A stretch of 64,000 nt of DNA from positions 32,996,836-33,060,835 of the forward strand of contig CM065381.1 in assembly GCA_033060915.1 (NCBI GenBank). Direction: 5' to 3'. The DNA is from Euryodendron excelsum. Lineage: Eukaryota > Streptophyta > Magnoliopsida > Ericales > Pentaphylacaceae. The translations under genes were made by a program, and so were the position numbers. Below are positions 1 through 11,709 of this stretch, piece after piece; the first letter of the stretch is position 1; each line of letters begins with the position of its first letter. The notes under the pieces were generated by a model. The model had not been told where the DNA came from and did not search any database. It worked only from the letters and a program-made list of their open reading frames with translations.

Positions 1-480
1 AAGGCTTGAAATGACTTATTCAAAGCATGTTGATCTTCAAGAACACCTTTAATCTCTTCGAGTTGAAATCAATCCAATTTGATTACTTGTAGGGTTCCTC
101 AATCAACATCACTTCTTCCATTGATTCAAGACTTCAACAAGATCTTTAAAAGAGCTTCCAAGTCTTGTGATCTCTTTTTTTCAACTGATATTCTATTCTT
201 CTTTGAACACCTTCAATCTCTTTGACATGGAGCCATTTCAATTGGATTGCTTCTAGGGTTCTTCAATTAATATAGCTTATTCCATCCACTCAAGACTTCA
301 ACATAATCTTTAATGGAGCTTACAAGTCTTGTGATTTCCTTTCAACTGGTTTTCGTTAACTTTGAGCATCTTCAATCTCTTTAAGATGAGACTATAAGCA
401 TGAGCTTGTTGAATATGTCAACCCATTATGCTCATCAACGTTCAATTCTTCTTGGCAAACTTTTCAATACACAGGTAATT
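1..480 (-). repeat. Degenerate tandem repeat resembling Sirevirus LTR interior
   Basis: Two diverged units about 178 bp apart (roughly 26-200 and 205-370) share blocks such as CTTCAACA, 'tctagggtt', 'caagacttcaaca' and 'caagtcttgtga'. A third unit begins near 360. Read on the minus strand, the vocabulary (gaag/ttgaagtcttg, tcacaagactt) resembles the A- and GAAG-rich interior of the Copia LTR found at 27736-29501, so this is probably an old LTR fragment. No coding sequence is visible. Confidence 0.4.
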
Positions 481-1101
481 CAATATCTTCCAATGTGACA
501 AGTTTCAAGTCATGAACCTATTTAGATAAAGGCAATACATAATTTGCACACTAAGTATAGTCATTAGATCACTAAACCATGTTTTCTTATTATCAAAATC
601 AAGGTATGGAGTCAACAACAATTGTTGCAACATATTTGACGGTATCGTAACCCCAAAGAGCAAGACCACTATCTTCTTTCTCTTTCCCAAATCCTTAGCT
701 TTGTACATACACACAGATATACATATATATGTATGTAATTGATTTGGGTGTGATTGGTGCTAGTGTTGAAGAAATTTGGGCATAAAAGGGTTTTCAGAAA
801 ATGGATCTGGTTGAGAAGGGGTGGGATGGCGTCAGTGGTGGGGATGTAGCATTGGATTAACAATTGGGGTGGAGGAAGTTTTGGTGGTGGCAGCACCGGT
901 GGAGATGGGGGTTGGGTGGTGGTGATGGACGAAGGAGGTTGGGGAGTTTTGAAGAAGAAAAATGATTCACAGAAGATGGTGGTGGCCGGTGGCGGTGATG
1001 GATGGTGGAGACAAGGGCACTGGAGGAAAGAGGTGAGTGATTGAGAGGGGAGAGAGGATGTGTGGGAAGTTGGTCTATAGCTGTTAGCAAAAAGGGGGGG
1101 G

Positions 1102-1144
<43 letters not shown>

Positions 1145-1769
1145 CACTGTTTTTGACATTTTGACTAAAAAAATGATTTTATAGCATTTAAATTGTATTA
1201 GAAAAGTTACGGCAAAAATGTAATTGAACAACAAGAGTTAAAATCGTTTCTCGATAAACATTGACAAGGGAGGTCAATGTAATTACTAGAAAGTAAAAAG
1301 TAGTGTCTTACATTTCAATAAATCTCAAGGGAGGTCAATGTAATTTGCCATTTTTTTTTTTTGTTCAAACTCTCTTGAGTCTAGCTGTGTATATAAGCTT
1401 GTCCCAACTCTAGGTTAGAATAAGAAGCACTAGATACGTGTGAACCTCAAAGTTCAATTATCTCATAAAAATAGCCTGTTTGGACCTTGCAGAAAGTAAC
1501 AAGAAATAAGGAAAAATAATAGCTTGAGAGGAAAGGAAAATAAAATTTAATTCACTCTTGCTGGGTTTTTGTCCCCAGTTCTTTTTCTTTTTCAAGTTCC
1601 AAACAAGCCGAGAAGAAAAGGAAAGGAAAATAATAAATTTTCGTCCCCACTTCCTTTCTCTTTTTCAAGTTCCAAATAGGCTGAGAAGAAAAGAAAGATA
1701 AAGTAAAGGAAAATAATACGATTCTCTATTTGGTTTCTAGTTTTCCTTTTCTATATAGTTTATAGTTTT
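481..1769. other. Spacer without a recognisable gene
   Basis: AT-rich spacer. Positions about 760-1080 are a GGTGG-rich low-complexity tract on the plus strand. Two near-identical phrases 'aagggaggtcaatgtaatt' lie at about 1265 and 1327. The stretch 1470-1740 repeats 'aagttccaaa' and 'gagaagaaaaggaaa' motifs several times. The open frames here come from low-complexity sequence and show no known domain. Confidence 0.5.
1094..1141. repeat. (GA)n microsatellite preceded by a G run
   Basis: A run of about ten G followed by about 18 GA dinucleotides. Simple sequence repeat. Confidence 0.95.
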
Positions 1770-3119
1770 GGAGGTTTAAGCACCCCATTTTTGCCCGCTC
1801 GGCAATCTCCGACCTGACTGAACTCCCTTTCAAAACTCCGTAAGCACATTCAAGACCAAATCAACTTCCAGACGCTATCCAATCAGTCAACCGCTTCTTG
1901 GGCCCGCTAGGCCCAACAGAGGCCTAATCACTAAACCTGCCCCTTGGGCCTTTAGACACGTCTTGAGAAAGTTCAAAATCTCTCAAGACGGTAAGTCCGT
2001 CTTTCCAAAGTGTTCCTAAACAGTTAGGCATGCTCAACATACCATCATGTTCAATTCTGGTCCCATTATAGTCAACTCCAGTCAAAATGATTGTTTTGCT
2101 CCTAAACGCTTGTCGCGCTCAGATTTTTCGCACTCGAGGAATACTCACCCAAGCGGAAAAAATGCTGTACTCTCTCGTTAGAACTCACCCTTCTAGAAAA
2201 ATGAGTGCGACTAGGTTTGAATTGAAAATAAGTGTGAATAACGGGCTTTTGAAAAAGATTCGGAGTCGCCACCTAACTTGATTAAGGTGAGTTAGGTCAC
2301 CTAAAAACTAAGCATAGTCCGAAAACTACACTTAGGGTTTTTTGGAAAACGATTTTGAAAATATCTCCTCAAGAGAGGGTTTTTGAGAAAAACAGGTTGT
2401 TTGGCAACCTTTGGAAAACATTTAGCCCTTTTTAGAAAAATAACTCCTTTTGGTCTTTGAAATCAGTGATCCTAGGTTCGGAGGTTGGTTACGTGTAGGG
2501 AAGACGCACTAAGCTATCACCCTACCTCGCCCTTTCGGTACCTACATGTCAATCTACCCTAGATTCACCTATGAGAGTCTTTAACTAACTAATGGTTCAA
2601 CCCTATTCACCTTGAAAAACAATGTTGGAAAATTAACATGATGCATGATATGCAAGTGCAAGCCAAGAAAATTGAAAAATAGATTTGAAAAGAGATTGAT
2701 TTGAAATTGATTTGATTTGAAAATAAATTTGAAGAAATAGAATTGAAATTGGAAAGTTTGAAAGTTGAAAGTAGAAATTTGAAAATAGAAATTTTGAAAT
2801 TGGAAAGTTGAAAGTAAATTGGAATTTGAGATTTGAAAAGATTTTGGAAACCGCACCCATGAGGGTGGAATTGAAAACTTGAAAAGTATTGTGACCGCAC
2901 CTATGAAGGTTGCCTACTTATCCCTTTGGGGGAATCAGGTCAGTCGTAGTTCGGACCGGAGTCCGATTGAAAATAGATTGATTTGAAGAGAGAGATTGGA
3001 TTGGAAGAAAGAGATTGAATTGAAAATTGGATTTGATTTGAAATTAGAAGAGGAGATTGGAAATTGAAATTGAGAAGATTGGACTATGATTTGAAGAGAT
3101 AGATTTGGACTTGTTTTGA

Positions 3120-4730
3120 AAAAGAGAAGGTTTGAGAAAACCTAGACTTAGGAAAGACAGGAGACCTAGAAAATATTTGACTTGACTTGGAAGGTTTAGG
3201 AAATTAGGAAATGTTTGAATTAGGAAAGGTTCGATTTAGGAAGGTTTTAGAATTAGGAAAGTTTCAACTTAGGAAAGCTTTGAATTTTGAATGTTTCAAC
3301 TTTAGGAAAGTTTTGAATTAAGAAAGTTTCGAATTAGGAAAGTTTTCAAATTAGGAAATTTTGAAAATCGAAAAGTTTTGAATTTAGAAATGTTTTGAAT
3401 TAGGAAAAGTTTAGTTTAGGAAAGACTTAGAATTTAGAAAGTTTCAAGTTAAGAAAGTTTTGAATTTTGGAATGTTTCGAAAAAGGGAAGTTTTGAAAAC
3501 AAGGAAGTTTTGAAAATAAGAAAGTTTCGTTTTGGGAAAGGTTTGAAAAAAAAGGAAAGTTTTCAGTTTAGGAAATGTTTGAATTAAGAAAGTTTTGAGT
3601 TTAGGAAAATCTTAGATTTGGAAAGATACTAAAGTTTTGGAAAGTTTAGAATTTAGAAAGTTTTTAGATTTAGAAAGTTTAAGATTTAGAAAGTTTAAGG
3701 GTTTTAGGAAATCTTGAGATTAAGAAAGGTTTGAATTTAGAAAAAGTTTGAAAAATTAGATTTGGAAAGTTGAGATTTGGAAAAGGGCTAGGGTTAGGAA
3801 AGGGTTGAATTAGGAAAGATTTTTATGTTCAAATTTTGGAAACTTAAGATTTAGGAAAGTGGAGGATTAGAAAGGATTTGAATTAGGAAAGATTTGGATT
3901 TGGAAAGGATTGGATTTGGTTTCTAAAAGAAAAGATTTGATTTTGTTTCCAAAAATGGAGGACGGGATCTAGCTTCCTAAACGGGGAAATTTGATTCGGT
4001 TTCCTAAAGGGAAGGTAGGATTTGGCAAGGATTTGGAAAAGGAGATTCTAGAAACCCTAGATTTGGAAAATCATAGTTTTGACGTAGAAAAGAGGTTTTG
4101 AAAACATGTATAGTTTGGATGTGAAAACAAGAGATTTTGGAAACCTAGGTTTGGGGCAAGGTTTGAAAATCATGTTTTTGGGAGGAAAATTAGGGTTTCC
4201 TAATTGTGGGTTCTAGGGCTTGATTTGGGGCTCTAAGAAAAGAGTTTTTAGAAAGTGTGTTTTTAGAAACGAAGGTTTTCTAGAAGGGAAACCTAGAAAG
4301 GAGTTTTTGAAAAGTGTGTTTGAAGAGGGAGTTTTTGGAAGAATATTTTAAAGAGAAGGAGTTTTGGAAAGTGTGTTTTTAGAAAAGTAGATTTTGGAAG
4401 GAAAATCCTAGAGGGGAATTTCTAGAAGGAAAATTTTGGGAAGAGAGTTTTTGGAAAGATTTTTGGAGAGAGTTTTTCTAGGAAGGTTTTTGGTTAAAGA
4501 TTATTGAAGAGAGTTTTTGGAAAGATTTTTGGGGAAGGTTTTTAGAAAGTGGATTTTGGGGAGAGGATTTTGCAAAGGAATTGAAAAAGGAAATTTTGAA
4601 AAATAGAGTTTGGAAGGGAGTTTTTGAAAACAATTTTGAAGAGGAGAGTTTTAGGAAAATATGTTGAAAAAGAGATTTTTAGGAAGAGATTTTTGAAGAG
4701 AGAATTTTTTGGAAAGTATGAAAACGTCTC
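3120..4730. repeat. Purine-rich degenerate repeat (GAATTAGGAAAGTTT type)
   Basis: About 1.6 kb is built from a loose unit of about 16-22 bp, for example 'gaattaggaaagtttt', 'gatttagaaagttt' and 'ttggaaag', drifting to 'gtttttggaag' toward 4700. One strand is almost all purine plus T, with hardly any C. It lies in the inner LTR; the matching part of the outer LTR is T/C-rich on the plus strand (about 8900-11000) but less regular. Confidence 0.75.
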
Positions 4731-5625
4731 ACTTTCCTAAAGCGATTCTAACCATAAGAGGGCTAGAACCACTTTAAGAAAGTGGTTTTAGAAAACAATA
4801 AGATTTGAAAATATAAACCAAAAAGGTCACTTTTAATGTAACACTTTCCTAAAGCAACCCTAGCCATAGAAAGACTAGAATCACCCTAGAATTGTGGTTT
4901 TGAAAACATGTTTTTGAAAAAGAGATTTTGATGCAATTTTGAAAACAAGTTTGAAAACGATTTTGAAAACAACTTTGAAAACGGATTTTGGAAGATGCAA
5001 GACTATGATATGCACAATGCAATTTGGGGTCGTGAACATACAAGGTTAAGGTTTCACCACATAATCAAGGGGGCCGGACCCACGTGGTCTTTGGTTAGAC
5101 TAGAAGAAAGCCCCCGACACGGTGACTCTCCAATAGCCCAATCCTACACATGGACCGGGAATCCCCTTGTTTCAAGCATGCAAAGAAAGGGGGGGAAAGA
5201 GATGGGGGATTAAAATAGAGAAAACCCAAGTGGGTTGGAGAGAGAAGAGAGAGCGGGAAAAGTGCAGAAAATTAAAGAGAAAGCCTACTGTATGTCTTCT
5301 TTATTTTGCACGCCACGCTGTCTTCGGTCTTCGGTCTTTGTCTTGATCTTCTTCTTCAACCTTCAAGGGTTATCTTCAAGCTTTAGATGGCAGCTCTTCA
5401 AGTCTTCAAAGGATGGATGAAGGCTAGGGTATGAGTGTATGGGGGTGTGTATGAGTGTATAGGAGGCTAGGGTTTGTGTATGGTGGCTAGGGTTTAGTGT
5501 AGAGTGGCTAGGGTTTGGAGAACCTAAGGAAACTAGGGTTTTTGGAGGTGCTCGAGCTCTGTATATCGAAATATAGGATTCTTAGGTTAAGTTTGCAGAC
5601 CCTTCTCACGTTGAATGAAACTCTG

Positions 5626-5740
5626 TATTTATAGAGAGAAGACAAACCTGGCGCCTGTTGCAGTGGCGCTAGGCCAAATTATACACTGACGCCACTAGGA
5701 GTGGTGCCAGGCCATTTTTTGGCTTGTAGTGGCGCCGGCC
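5626..5740 (-). promoter_or_regulatory. LTR core promoter with GGCGCC palindromes, inner LTR
   Basis: On the minus strand a TATAAATA box (5626-5633) is preceded upstream (5650-5740) by repeated inverted motifs built on GGCGCC and GCGCCACT...AGTGGC. The arrangement of TATA box with short palindromes immediately upstream recurs in the other two long LTRs, with a different palindrome core. Confidence 0.5.
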
Positions 5741-6117
5741 ATTTAGAAAAAAATTAAGGTCGGCAAGCAACGTATCTTTGACTAGATTTGGGCGCCTGTA
5801 CTAGTGACTACCATGTAAACTTTAGCCTAGCTTCACTAGGAGTGACTCCGGAAAGTCCGAGAATGATTTGAAGGGGCCGGGAGTGACCCGGAAGGCCGGA
5901 AAGGAGCAGGAACACTTGAAATAGTGTCCTGGAGGTATTTGACTTGAAAAATGAAGATAAGGTGGGTCGGAAAGGTTGACCGAGCCTTTAGGGGCAAAAC
6001 GGTCAATCGGACCAGAAAACTGTCGGGCCGAACTTGGATTGTCCCGGGAAAAGACTTGGGACCTGGAAACATTATTTAGAATGTTCCCAGAGGTTGCCGG
6101 TTTGATTCCCAAAGCCA

Positions 6118-6440
6118 TCATGGTCGGAAATGGAGACCGGCCCACCAGGGGTAAAACGGTCATTTTGTGCCGGGTTTGCCGGAACTGATTCGGAATGGTC
6201 CGGAAAGGTAAAGGAAGGTCGAGAACACTATAAAAAGTATTCTCGAGACATTACCGGTTTGATACCCAGAGCCGGTGTGGTCGAAGAAGGAGACCAGCCC
6301 TCTAGGGGCAAAACGGTCATTTTGTACCGGGTTTGCCGGAACTGACTCAGAATGGTCCGGAAAGGTAAAGGAAGGTCGAGAACACTATAAAAAGTATTCT
6401 CGGGACATTACCGATTTGATACCCAAAGCCGGTGTGGTTC
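6118..6440. repeat. Tandem duplication of about 145 bp
   Basis: Two near-identical copies, about 6118-6265 and 6263-6425, share 'aaaacggtcattttgt', 'gccgggtttgccggaactga', 'ggtaaaggaaggtcgagaac' and 'cactataaaaagtattctcg'. Related single-copy sequence lies at 63540-63760 in another LTR of the family. It translates as a repeat in one frame, but no start, family or neighbour supports a gene. Confidence 0.8.
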
Positions 6441-6566
6441 CCGGGGCATTCAGATGCTTAGGGGCAAAATGGTCATCTTGACCGGAAAGTCTCGGAAAAG
6501 GTCTTAAGGATAGTCTGGTCATTTTTCACCGAAGTGAGCTAACAAACACGGTTATTGACCTAGGTT

Positions 6567-7060
6567 TGGAGTGTTTCCGCCACTCTAACGGTGTGAGTAT
6601 TTCCGCTACTCGGACGGGGTTGATGATTTGTGAGTATTTCTGCTACTTGGACGGGGTTGATGATTTGTGAGTATTTCCTCTACTCGGACGGGATTGAGTA
6701 TTTCCGCTACTCTAACGGTTCTATGAGTATTTCCACTACTCTAACGGGATTGAGTATTTCCGCTACTCTAACGGTTCTGTGAGTATTTCCGCTACTCTAA
6801 CGGCTTTGTGAGTATTTCGCCTACTCTAACGGTTGAGTGAGTATTTCCGCTACTCTAACGGTTTTGTGAGTAGTTTTGCTACTCGGACCGTCTCGAGGAA
6901 TAAACTGTCTCGAGAGAGGGATTGGAAAGGGGTCTTACTGTCTCCGAAGAGACGTGCCTGGATTGTGAGTGTTTCTGTCACTCTAACGGTTTTGTGAGTG
7001 TTTCCGCCACTCTAACGGTTTTATGAGTAATTTTGCTACTCGGACCGTCTCGAGGAATAA
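6567..7060. repeat. 29-bp minisatellite with hairpin units
   Basis: About 14 units follow the pattern GAGTATTTCCGCTACTC + TAACGGTTTTGT. Each unit carries an inverted repeat GAGTA...TACTC around a 7-nt loop. The array is interrupted twice by a longer block (about 6885-6935 and 7040-7090) containing CCGTCTCGAGGAATAAACTG. It lies near the 5' end of the inner LTR (minus strand). Confidence 0.85.
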
Positions 7061-8301
7061 ACTGTCTCGAGAGAGGGATTGGAATTGGAATAAGAAAGGA
7101 CAATGCCCCCTAAGGGCATTTTGGTCATTTTGCCTCTATTTGGACCTGACAGGCCTGCGAAGCGATGGAAAAATGGAATTTGAACCTAGAGGATTGGTTT
7201 TGATTGGAATATGCCCAAAATGACTTGAAAACAAGTCTGGACAGAGTGTAGATTGCCGAGCGGTCAAAAATGGGGTGCTTACAACGCCCCAACATAGTAC
7301 AAATCCCACCAAACAGCGAAAACATCTTCAGCACAGTCCTTCAACAATTTGGCACGCTTAACAAGCCACTCCAATCCATCCTGACCCTTTTGAACCATGC
7401 TTGATCAAAACGACCGTTTTATCCCTGACGACCCGAACGCATCCCGAAATTACACCGGCCCTGGGTATTGAACGGCAGTCTCATCATACACCCCTGTTTA
7501 ACCCAAGGTAAACCTCACGACTCCAAACACTCCCAACTTAATGAAAGCCCCCCCCGGGAAGTGTCTCACAAACACTCGGCAAAGGTTGTCTTTTCTCCTA
7601 ATTCCCTAGATATAACGCATCGTCAAACGACTTGAGAAATGCGTAAACTAGGGAATTCTCAAAAGCTCGTCCATAGGTCTTTCCATCGATATGGCTCAAT
7701 CAGATAGATTGCTTCCCCAAGCCCCTTATAGCATGGCTCAAAAAACTGTCACTTTTAGTAACTCTTGGAGCGTCTCACAGACGCTCTACCAAGGTTGACT
7801 TTTTCTCCAATTCCCTAATTATAACGCATCATCAAATGAATTAAGAAATGTGTAAATTAGAAAATTCTCGAAAGTATTTCCATAACACTTTCCATCAGTA
7901 CGGTCTAATCGGAGATATCGCTTTCCAAAGGCCCCAATCATATGGCCCATAAACGGCTACTTTTGAACACTCGCAGAGCGAATCACAGATGCTCCACAAA
8001 AGTGTGTTTTTGTGCACATTTCCTAAGATGATATCTCACTCTTCTGAACATCTTTCAAGCTTTATGAAAATTCAAAGTTCATGAGGAATACGAGGAGAAC
8101 ACCATGAACATAATCGATTTTCCCGAATCTTTTCTAGATTGCACAATTATCGAGGCAAAATTTAAATGAACATTTCTAGCGGCGGAGTACATGCTACATG
8201 CACCCAGATTTTGATCAAATCGATCAAAATTTGCTTAGCCCTTGAGATTTAACCAGTACAATGTGTGTCATGTGGCATTCTGCCAATAGAATAGTGTTAC
8301 A

Positions 8302-8398
8302 TGCGCCAGGGCAAATTTTGCCCAGGCGCATGTACTACATAATTTGCCCAGGCGCATGTACTACATGCGCTAGGCCTCTCCAGCTTTGCCTATAAATA
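8302..8398 (+). promoter_or_regulatory. LTR core promoter with GCGCATGT palindromes, outer LTR
   Basis: TATAAATA at 8391-8398 is preceded by two partial copies of a palindromic block, the better one GCGCATGTACTACATGCGC at 8352-8370. The spacing suits a plant RNA polymerase II core promoter firing rightward, which sets the LTR orientation. The same palindrome type occurs upstream of the TATA box in the LTR at 62121. Confidence 0.55.
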
Positions 8399-9889
8399 CA
8401 AACCTCCCCCTTTGTATATTCCAGAATTGAAATTGATAGCAAAGCTCTGCTAAAACTGCTCCAGAACCTCGAATTCCTAAATACATCACACACTTTAAAC
8501 ACTTAGGCTAGATTCCATGTCCCCCTAACCCATACACTACACCTATATAGCCTTCAATGCCATAAAATACCACATTACGGCCCCTTCAAGGCTATTTAAG
8601 CTCAAGTCAAGGCATTCATGGAGGTTTGAAAGTGTTTGAAGGTAAAATGTAGTATTCCCTTTATATTTTTGCAATCCCCACTCCTCTCTTCTCCCTCCTA
8701 GCCTACTTAGGCTATTCTCTATTTTAATCTCCATCTTCTACCCCCCCTTTCTTGCATGCTTGAAACAAGAAAGCTCTTAGTTCATGCCTAGAGGAAAGTT
8801 TGTGAGAGCCACCGTGTGGGAACTTCTCGCAAACCTACTTTAAGATGGTATGGCCTTAGAGCACCTTGCTATGTGGTGAAGCCTTTAGCCTTATATGATT
8901 TCATGACCCCTTTGCATATAGTTATCTAGTTCATGTTTTGCATGCTTGGCTTTATTTTCATATTTATGACCATTTTTTCAAAACTTTCACTATCTCTATC
9001 TCTATAGCATTCTCAAGCTCTATATTTAAATGTTTTCCTAAAACTGGTCCTAGAGTTAGTTCCTTGAAGCCTAGGTCAAACCCTCAATTTTCACACCTTA
9101 AAAAACCCTCTTTAAGTCTCTTAACTTCATTTTGTAATCCTACATTTCATTGCTTTTCAAAATTGCATTAAAATGGCTTTCAAACCCTCTTCCTCCATGT
9201 TAATTTTCAAGGGCTTTACTCTATTAAATTTTATGGTTAAAATGGTCTCTTGGAACCCTCTCTTGAGTGGTCTCCCCATTATCTTGACCATATGAACCCT
9301 AATTCATTAGAGTTGGCTCTATTTTTTTTAAAATTGTTTCAAAACAATTCCATTCAAAAAGGATTTTCAAAATTGCACCCTCTTCACCTTGCATAAAATG
9401 ATTTCCCTAAATTATCATTTTCATCTTGATTTTTAGAAGTTTTTCCCTCTTGAATATTGTAGTTGGAATGGTTCCATGGAGTCCTCTTTGGAGTGTTTTC
9501 CTTCAAATCAACCATATGAACCCTTATTGTTTAGAGTGGTCTTCAACTTGTTAGAAGTGGTTTTCCAAAACTTCCTTTTTAAAGCCAAATTTCAAAAGGT
9601 CATTTTATTTAATTTTCAAGTTTTCAAAACTATCTATTCAATATTGATTTTTACAATTTTTGCTCTCTTGAGTTTGTGGGTGAAATAGTTCCAAAGCAAC
9701 CCTCTCTTAAACGGTTACCAAATATCAACCATAGGACCCCAACACTCACTTGATTGGCTTTCATAAAATGGTTTTCAAAACATACTTTCAAATTTCATGC
9801 ATAAAACTCTCTATTCAAAACCATCTTCCAACCTTAGGTTAACTTGACCCTAGTAGTCTAACCTTAATTCAACTAAACCCCTATGTTAA

Positions 9890-10030
9890 CCTAACCTCAG
9901 TTAGTTAACCCTAGGTCACCTTAACCCTAGGTTAACCTAACCTTAGTTATTTAACCTTAGGTCACCTTAACCCTAGGTTAACCTAATCCAAGTTAGTTAA
10001 CTCTAGGTCATCTTGATCTAGGTTAGTAAG
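9890..10030. repeat. Tandem repeat with about 59-bp units
   Basis: Three imperfect units contain 'ttaaccctaggtcacctt' and 'ccctaggttaacctaa'. Each includes the 12-bp palindrome TAGGTTAACCTA. The repeat lies in the outer LTR. Confidence 0.75.
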
Positions 10031-11709
10031 TTTCAAAGTTTCAATTCAAAGACCTCTTTTCAAATAATCTTTCAACTCAAAAACTATTTTCATAACATAT
10101 TTTTGAAAACTTACTACTCTTTTGAGATTTTAAAAATCAACTCCATAATCTTTTCAAATATTCTCACGCTTTATTTTTAAAAATATCTCCAAAAAGTTCT
10201 CTTGAACTTGTCTCAACTAAAATGGCTAGAGGCTTAACGTTTTCCAAAAACTATTTCCAAAAATGTTTTCAAGAACTCACAACCCTAGAACGTCCCCAAC
10301 CCTTTATGGTTAAAGGATTCTAAGGAAAGTAACACATTAAGTACAACCTTCAAGGTTGTCCATATTAGGGTTTCAAAACCCTAAGTGTTTTCAAAGGTTA
10401 CTTTAAAAAATAATTTTCAAAAGTCACATCCTTGAAGTAACCTTACGCTTTACATGGGTGAGATTGATCAAGGGAGGTGATATATCAAGTAGGGTTCTAT
10501 AAACCTAAAGCTATAAAAAAAACCCAAGGGAAGTCTCTAATCCCTTTTCCAAAAATGTTTTCAAAAGTCATAGCCTTAAAGGAGTTTAGCTATTCATTAA
10601 CTAGCCTCTTCAAGATGATGAAATATTCAACATGCCTTTCATAAGGTACATGAAAACTATTTTCAAAAATCATTTCAAGACAAGTTCATAAGAGCTCTTG
10701 TGAGCCCAAATCTAATTTTCAAGTCCATACTCAAGTTTTGAAAACTTTCAAAACTCTCTTGAGTTATATTCAAAAACATTCCAAAACACTTCAAAATTCC
10801 ATTTGAAAAGCACTTTCAAAAACCTTCAAGTTCTATTCCAAAAACACTCTAACATCCGATTCAAATCAAAATTCTCAAGCTCTCTTTACACAAAGAGCAC
10901 AAAGTGTCTTCAAACCTTTCCAAAGACCTTAAAGTATCTTCAAACATTCCAAAGGCCCTAATGCACCTATTTTCTATCGGGCCCGAACTATGAATGACCT
11001 AATTCTTGCCAAATGAGATACGTAGGCAACCTAAAATGTTGTGGTCATAACTCTTATTTCTACCCTAGTTCCATTTCCAAAACGTTCTATCCATTCAAGA
11101 TTTCCATTTCAAATTCCATCAAACTTCCATATTTTTCCAACATTTTTCTCAAGATTTGCATAATGCATCATTCATCCAAAAATTAATGATCAAATCCTAT
11201 TTTTAAAATTCTAAAGTAGATATTAAGTGGATAATAGTAACCGGCTATTCAAGTGAGTGAATTAAGGGTGATTAGACTTGTAGGTACCGAAAGGGCAGGG
11301 TAGGGTGATGATCTTAGAATATCTTTCCTACATGTAACTAACCCCCGAACCATATATTTCTGTCTTCAAAAGACCAAAATGGAGTTATTTTCAAGTAGGG
11401 CTTAAAACTTTTCAAAAGTTGAAAAACAACTTATTTTCTCAAAAACCCTCACTTGAGAAAGTTTTTCAAAATCTTTTTCTAAAACCCTAAGTGTAATCTC
11501 CGGATTATACTTAGTTTTAAGTGACCTAACTCACCTTAATCTAGTTAGGTGGCGACTCCTATTTTTCTAAAAAAACCCTTAGTTAAATTAATTCTAAGTT
11601 CAAACATAGTCGCACTCATCCTTCTAGTAGGATGAGTTCGAACGAGAGAGCACCGTGCTTTTTTCTCGAGCTGAAATGACTTAGTTAAAAACTAGGGTGC
11701 GATTGGAGG

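Larger units (their letters stand above)
2111..7283 (-). mobile_element. Younger long solo LTR nested in the first, minus strand
   Basis: On the minus strand it runs from TGTAAGCACCCC (right end, 7283) to GAGCGCGACA (left end, 2111), giving TG...CA termini and a length of 5173 bp. The flanking 5-mers are ACGCT (2106-2110) and ACGCC (7284-7288), a target-site duplication with one mismatch. A TATAAATA box on the minus strand lies at 5626-5633. The LTR contains several internal repeat blocks: a purine-rich tract, a 145-bp tandem duplication and a 29-bp minisatellite. It shares the signature GGAGTCGCCACCTAACTTGA (2262-2281) with the LTR at 62268 and, inverted, with the outer LTR at 11525-11559. 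No protein-coding domain was found. Confidence 0.72.
1775..11704 (+). mobile_element. Older long solo LTR, plus strand, split by a second solo LTR
   Basis: The outer LTR consists of 1775-2110 plus 7284-11704, about 4.75 kb without the insert. Its 5' end (TTTAAGCACCCCATTTTTGC) matches the 5' end of the inner LTR read on the minus strand (TGTAAGCACCCCATTTTTGA). Its 3' end (AAAACTAGGGTGCGATT) matches the LTR terminus at 62121 read on the minus strand (AAAACTGGGGCGCGACA). GGAGG flanks both ends (1770-1774 and 11705-11709) as a 5-bp target-site duplication. A TATAAATA box lies at 8391-8398 in the same orientation. No PBS, polypurine tract or internal coding region adjoins it, so it is read as a solo LTR. 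The length suits Ogre-type Gypsy LTRs, but the lineage is inferred. Confidence 0.72.

Noticed and set aside
857..1234. 125-codon minus-strand open frame with a Ser-Leu repeat
   Set aside because: It is produced by the (GA)n tract and a GGTGG-rich stretch; no domain and no gene-like context.
6567..7060. CRISPR-like array
   Set aside because: Units are contiguous without unique spacers, and the window is plant nuclear DNA.
1775..7283. One DNA transposon with terminal inverted repeats
   Set aside because: The inverted TGTAAGCACCCC ends first suggested this, but the two-LTR model explains both pairs of target duplications, the TATA orientations and the match to the LTR at 62121.
9890..10030. 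CCCTAGG-rich repeat as an interstitial telomere tract
   Set aside because: The plant telomere unit is TTTAGGG; here the unit is about 59 bp with CCCTAGGT words, so it is an ordinary tandem repeat in an LTR.
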